Assembly (NCBI GenBank): GCA_900315835.1
Contig: ONAR01000008.1
Span: 1 to 64,000 of the forward strand
DNA from: an uncultured Prevotella sp.
GTDB lineage: Bacteria > Bacteroidota > Bacteroidia > Bacteroidales > Bacteroidaceae
Direction of reading: 5' to 3'
DNA: 64,000 bases
The notes below the pieces were generated by a model. It had not been told where the DNA came from and did no database searches. It saw only the letters and a list, made by a program, of their open reading frames with translations. A program made the position numbers and the translations under genes. This document shows, piece after piece, positions 61,395 through 64,000 of the stretch; position 1 is the first letter of the stretch, and the number at the start of each line of letters is the position of its first letter.

Positions 61395-61408
61395 GCCGGC
61401 CACTACAC
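61395..61408. repeat. Half REP-like element
   Basis: GCCGGCCACTACAC is one arm of the REP-like palindrome, near GCTTATTGTAATA, the reverse of the CATTACAATAAG seen with other copies. Confidence 0.7.
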
Positions 61409-61455
61409 TAATACCTGCTTATTGTAATAAAACCCTCCCCTGGGTGGGGGAGGGT

Positions 61456-61483
61456 CCTCTGAAGCGCCACAGCGCTTCAGAGG
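61456..61483 (-). terminator. Hairpin at the 3' end of the endonuclease-family gene
   Basis: A perfect 12-bp stem (CCTCTGAAGCGC / GCGCTTCAGAGG) with a 4-nt loop overlaps the stop codon at 61477-61479. A GC-rich inverted repeat (ACCCTCCCC ... GGGGGAGGGT) is adjacent. Confidence 0.6.
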
Positions 61484-62553
61484 GAGTGGGGCTTCAGCCA
61501 GCAGATGATGGGGTAGTGGTCGGACCATTTGATGGATTTATCCACTTGGCAGGCGTAAGGCGTGAAGTGGTGTGAGCAGAGAATATTGTCGATGCGCACA
61601 TAGAATCCCGAATAGTGGTAGCTGATGCCCGGACCGTTGGCCGTGGCAATATAGCAGTCGGTCAGATTCTTCGCGATGGTGCGGTGGACATAGGAGATGG
61701 GGGAGTCGTTGAAGTCGCCGCAGACAATCATCGGAGTACCTGCGTGGTAAGACATGTAGCGGGCCACGGCATCGGCTTGCGGCGCCCGGCGCTTGGTCTG
61801 CTGCCCGAGATGGCCGATGAGCCATTTCGACGTGGCGGTGGCGGTATCCGACTCCAGCTCACCCTTGATAAGGTCCTTGAACTTCTGTTTCTCCTCTTTG
61901 CTCAGTGCGGTGGTCTCGAGATGATTGTTGATGACAATCACCCCGCGCCCGTTGACGCTGATTTTATAGGCCACGCTCATGTTGCCTTTCGATTGATAGT
62001 CAATACGTTCGCGCGATAGGATAGGGTACTTGCTGAAGAGGGTCATGTAGTCCTGCTTATGCTTCGACGAGGCCTTATAAGGGTAGAGGTGGCCCACAAT
62101 AGAGTCGATGACGGCCTGTCCGATGCCGTTGGGCTGCGACTCCTGCAAGCAGACGATGTCGGCCTTCTGCCGGGCGATGTACTTCAGTATCTCGTCGCGG
62201 GTGTCCACCGGGCCCCAGCCGGTATAGTTGAGCACGTTGTACGACAGCACCTTGATGCTGCCCTTCGGCGGATCCTGGGGAATGTTGACCGGACAGTAGG
62301 TGCGCACAGGCCCGTAGCAGACGATGAAGCCAAGGAAGGGAATGAGCGCGTAGCGTGGCTTGATGAGCAGCCAGAAGACTAAAAAGAGGATGTTGATGAC
62401 GAGCAGTCCGGGAAAAACCAGTCCGATATTGCTCAGTCGGGGGAATTGCTCAGGATTGAGCATGTCGGCATGACCCACAAGCAGCATGATGAGGATGGAG
62501 GCCACATTGGCTCCGGCCAGCATCTGAAAGGTTATCTTGGACAGCTGTTTCAT
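61477..62553 (-). CDS. Endonuclease/exonuclease/phosphatase-family membrane protein
   Basis: This is an EEP-fold protein of 358 residues with two or three N-terminal transmembrane helices (about 15-85), so the catalytic domain is tethered to the membrane. Metal and catalytic motifs are VLSYNVLNYTGWG, DIVCLQESQ, VINNHLET, VCGDFNDSP and the terminal SDHYPI. The substrate (phosphodiester of lipid, nucleotide or DNA) cannot be read from sequence. It lies 35 bp downstream of the rhomboid gene and is probably co-transcribed with it. Confidence 0.88.
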   Translation of the reverse strand: MKQLSKITFQMLAGANVASILIMLLVGHADMLNPEQFPRLSNIGLVFPGLLVINILFLVFWLLIKPRYALIPFLGFIVCYGPVRTYCPVNIPQDPPKGSIKVLSYNVLNYTGWGPVDTRDEILKYIARQKADIVCLQESQPNGIGQAVIDSIVGHLYPYKASSKHKQDYMTLFSKYPILSRERIDYQSKGNMSVAYKISVNGRGVIVINNHLETTALSKEEKQKFKDLIKGELESDTATATSKWLIGHLGQQTKRRAPQADAVARYMSYHAGTPMIVCGDFNDSPISYVHRTIAKNLTDCYIATANGPGISYHYSGFYVRIDNILCSHHFTPYACQVDKSIKWSDHYPIICWLKPHSL

Positions 62554-62588
62554 TACGATTGATGGCTAAGCCCTACGCTCGTGGGCGC

Positions 62589-63521
62589 CTATTTCTTGCC
62601 TTGGTCAAAGAGCGTCTGCTTCTCTTCCTTGGTCAGACTGTCGTAGCCGCTCTTGCGTATCTTGTCGAGGATGCGGTCAATCTCCTCCTGCGAGGCCTGC
62701 TGACGGGCGTTGTAGTCCCAGTCGGCGTTATGGTCCTGCCAACGGTCGTCGTTGCCCTGCCAACGGTCATTCCGTCGATGCGATCCGCGTTTCTGCTCCC
62801 ATTTGTTCTTCATCGAATTGAAGAATTGCATACCGCCCTGCATGCCATAGCCGCCGTAAGGGTGCTTCTGCCAGTAACGGATGAGGAAGAAGCCGAAGAT
62901 CATGCCGCCGAGGTGGGCGATGTGGGCCACCTGGTCGCCGGGCGTGGCCAGCGCCGAGAACAGCTCGATGGCGATGGAGCCCATCACCATCCACTTGGCC
63001 TTGATGGGCACGGGGATGGGAATGATGAACATCTTCTCCTCGGGAAACATCATGCCGAAAGCCAGCAGCAGGCTGTAGATGGCGCCGGAGGCCCCGACGG
63101 TGGTCAGGTCATTGAGCTTGACGGCGCTCTCTCGCATCGCCGTGAAGGCCTCAAGAAAGCCCACAGGCTGGCTGAAGCCGAACAGCCAGACGTAGACGAA
63201 CTGGGCTATCTCCTGCATGATGCCGGCGCCGATGCCGCAGAAAATGTAATAAAAAATGAAGCGCTTCGGACCCCATACGCGCTCCATCACCGCGCCGAAC
63301 ATCCAAAGCATAAACATGTTGAGGATGATATGCTCCCATCCACCATGCATGAACATATAGGTGACGAGCTGGAAAACGTGGAAGTCCTGCGCCATGAAGA
63401 AGTGCAGACCACACAAGCTGTTGAGGTCGACAATGTTCATCTGACGCAACACCAGCATCGCGATGAATGCAAGGAAATTAATGATGAGCAGGTTGCGGGT
63501 AACGACCGGTATTCTGAACAT
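62589..63521 (-). CDS. Rhomboid-family intramembrane serine protease
   Basis: This is a six-helix rhomboid protease of 310 residues that cleaves transmembrane segments. The catalytic Ser lies in GASGAIYSLLLAFG, the His in HLGGMIFGFF, and the first-loop helix region WEHIILNMFMLWMFG contains the conserved HxxxN-like residues. The cytoplasmic C-terminal tail (about 235-310) is rich in Gly, Arg and charged residues and includes a DNRWQGNDDRWQDHN repeat. It probably shares a transcript with the endonuclease-family gene. Substrates are unknown. Confidence 0.92.
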   Translation of the reverse strand: MFRIPVVTRNLLIINFLAFIAMLVLRQMNIVDLNSLCGLHFFMAQDFHVFQLVTYMFMHGGWEHIILNMFMLWMFGAVMERVWGPKRFIFYYIFCGIGAGIMQEIAQFVYVWLFGFSQPVGFLEAFTAMRESAVKLNDLTTVGASGAIYSLLLAFGMMFPEEKMFIIPIPVPIKAKWMVMGSIAIELFSALATPGDQVAHIAHLGGMIFGFFLIRYWQKHPYGGYGMQGGMQFFNSMKNKWEQKRGSHRRNDRWQGNDDRWQDHNADWDYNARQQASQEEIDRILDKIRKSGYDSLTKEEKQTLFDQGKK

Positions 63522-63583
63522 AACTGTAAAGCCTTCTAACGATGATTAATCAACTGCCACGCCAACGGCGTGCTTAAACGCTG

Positions 63584-63591
63584 CAAAATTA
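63584..63591 (-). promoter_or_regulatory. -7 box (TAATTTTG on minus strand) for rhomboid
   Basis: CAAAATTA on the plus strand reads TAATTTTG on the minus strand, 62 bases upstream of the rhomboid start. Confidence 0.35.
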
Positions 63592-63674
63592 CGAAAAAAA
63601 GTACGTTATACGGCTATAAAACGAGCGTTTTACCACTTTTTTTGCCTTGTGAAGATGATTTTCCCATTTTTTTG

Positions 63675-63705
63675 TTTGTACTATGAAACATTTGACTTAT
63701 ATTTG
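63675..63705 (+). promoter_or_regulatory. Strong Bacteroidota promoter for the HU gene (TTTG, N19, TATATTTG)
   Basis: TTTG (63675-63678) followed after 19 bases by TATATTTG (63698-63705) is one of the best consensus matches in the window, fitting a highly expressed nucleoid protein gene. The leader is about 50 bases. Confidence 0.75.
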
Positions 63706-63762
63706 TCGGGAATTAAGACGTAGCTTATTCAATATTTTATTAACTACATAATTATTACAACT

Positions 63763-64000
63763 ATGACTAAAGCAGAATTAGTAAAGAAGATTGCTGAAAA
63801 GGCTGAGTTCACCAATGCAGAGGCTAAGAAGGCCCTGGACGCTACTGTTGATGCACTGAAGGACGCACTGGCTGCCGGTGAGAAGGTTCAGCTCGTTGGC
63901 TTCGGCACATTCGCCGTGGCTGAGCGCCCCGCCCGCGAAGGTATCAACCCCGCAACCCGCGAGAAGATTTCTATCCCTGCAAAGAAGGTTGCTAAGTTCA
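63763..64000 (+). CDS. HU-family DNA-binding protein (3' end outside window)
   Basis: This is the start of an HU-type nucleoid protein, cut by the window end after 79 codons. It begins MTKAELVKKIAEKAEFTNAE and continues through VQLVGFGTFAVAERPAREG to INPATREKISIPAKKV, the classic HU dimerisation core and arm. About 11 residues are missing to the usual length of 90. It compacts and bends DNA. Confidence 0.95.
   Translation, partial: MTKAELVKKIAEKAEFTNAEAKKALDATVDALKDALAAGEKVQLVGFGTFAVAERPAREGINPATREKISIPAKKVAKF

Noticed and set aside
16266-61545. TTATCCACA-like DnaA boxes (for example near 16266, 34172, 40804, 61537)
   Set aside because: They are single, widely spaced and mostly inside coding regions. 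No cluster with an AT-rich unwinding element is present, so oriC is not called in this window.

Overview
The window is a stretch of a Bacteroidota chromosome, most likely order Bacteroidales and family Prevotellaceae. The evidence is the recurring TAnnTTTG promoter box (sometimes with TTTG 19 bases upstream), the near absence of Shine-Dalgarno sequences, a SusC/SusD pair, fused SecDF, lipoproteins with short signal peptides, DUF4252/ECF sigma pairs, PCMD surface proteins and a B-type succinate dehydrogenase/fumarate reductase. Nearly all of it is ordinary chromosomal coding sequence on both strands, moderately GC-rich by eye. There is no prophage, integrative element, CRISPR array or rRNA operon; the only RNA gene seen is one tRNA-Arg(CCU).

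Layout: 0.2-3.5 kb, a frameshifted Rpn/PD-(D/E)XK nuclease and a GH92 mannosidase. 3.6-9.8 kb, LOG-family protein, DbpA-like RNA helicase, TlpA-like thioredoxin, PfkB sugar kinase, M16 protease. 9.8-13.2 kb, a leftward dapB-lepB-degenerate lepB paralogue-wbqC operon. 13.4-17 kb, a three-gene surface locus (PCMD lipoprotein, outer-membrane barrel, calycin-like/PCMD protein with a T9SS-like tail). 17.3-22.3 kb, a THUMP-like methyltransferase and sdhCAB. 22.5-33.4 kb, mnmG, apt, uvrC, dtd, mazG-like, deoC, a polyprenyl synthase and polA, with two parS-like sites beside mnmG and uvrC. 33.7-37.1 kb, a sirtuin and three tandem FKBP isomerases. 37.3-43.3 kb, Lrp regulator, a C26-M19 fusion, M28 glutaminyl cyclase-like protein, VapE-like ATPase and a secreted YhcH protein. 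43.3-54 kb, mutS, a DUF4252/sigma/anti-sigma operon, an unknown duplicated-domain gene, rpoN, a PAP2-like protein, purE and ispG. 54.3-58.1 kb, tRNA-Arg, susD and a 5'-truncated susC. 58.2-64 kb, secDF, an endonuclease/phosphatase-family protein, a rhomboid protease and the start of an HU gene.

The most unusual content is intergenic. At least five repeat families recur: a REP-like palindrome with core GTGTAGTGGCCGGC (12 copies, often inverted pairs); 9-bp ACCCATCAA-type arrays; 9-bp TCTATAGnn arrays; 8-bp GAAGTCCR arrays; and a six-copy 22-bp array upstream of the rpoN operon. The ACCCATCAA family also lies in frame inside two genes, ispG and wbqC, where 9 bp equals three codons. The two parS-like palindromes, one of them a perfect 16-mer, suggest that this is an origin-proximal chromosome-segregation domain, although no DnaA-box cluster is visible.
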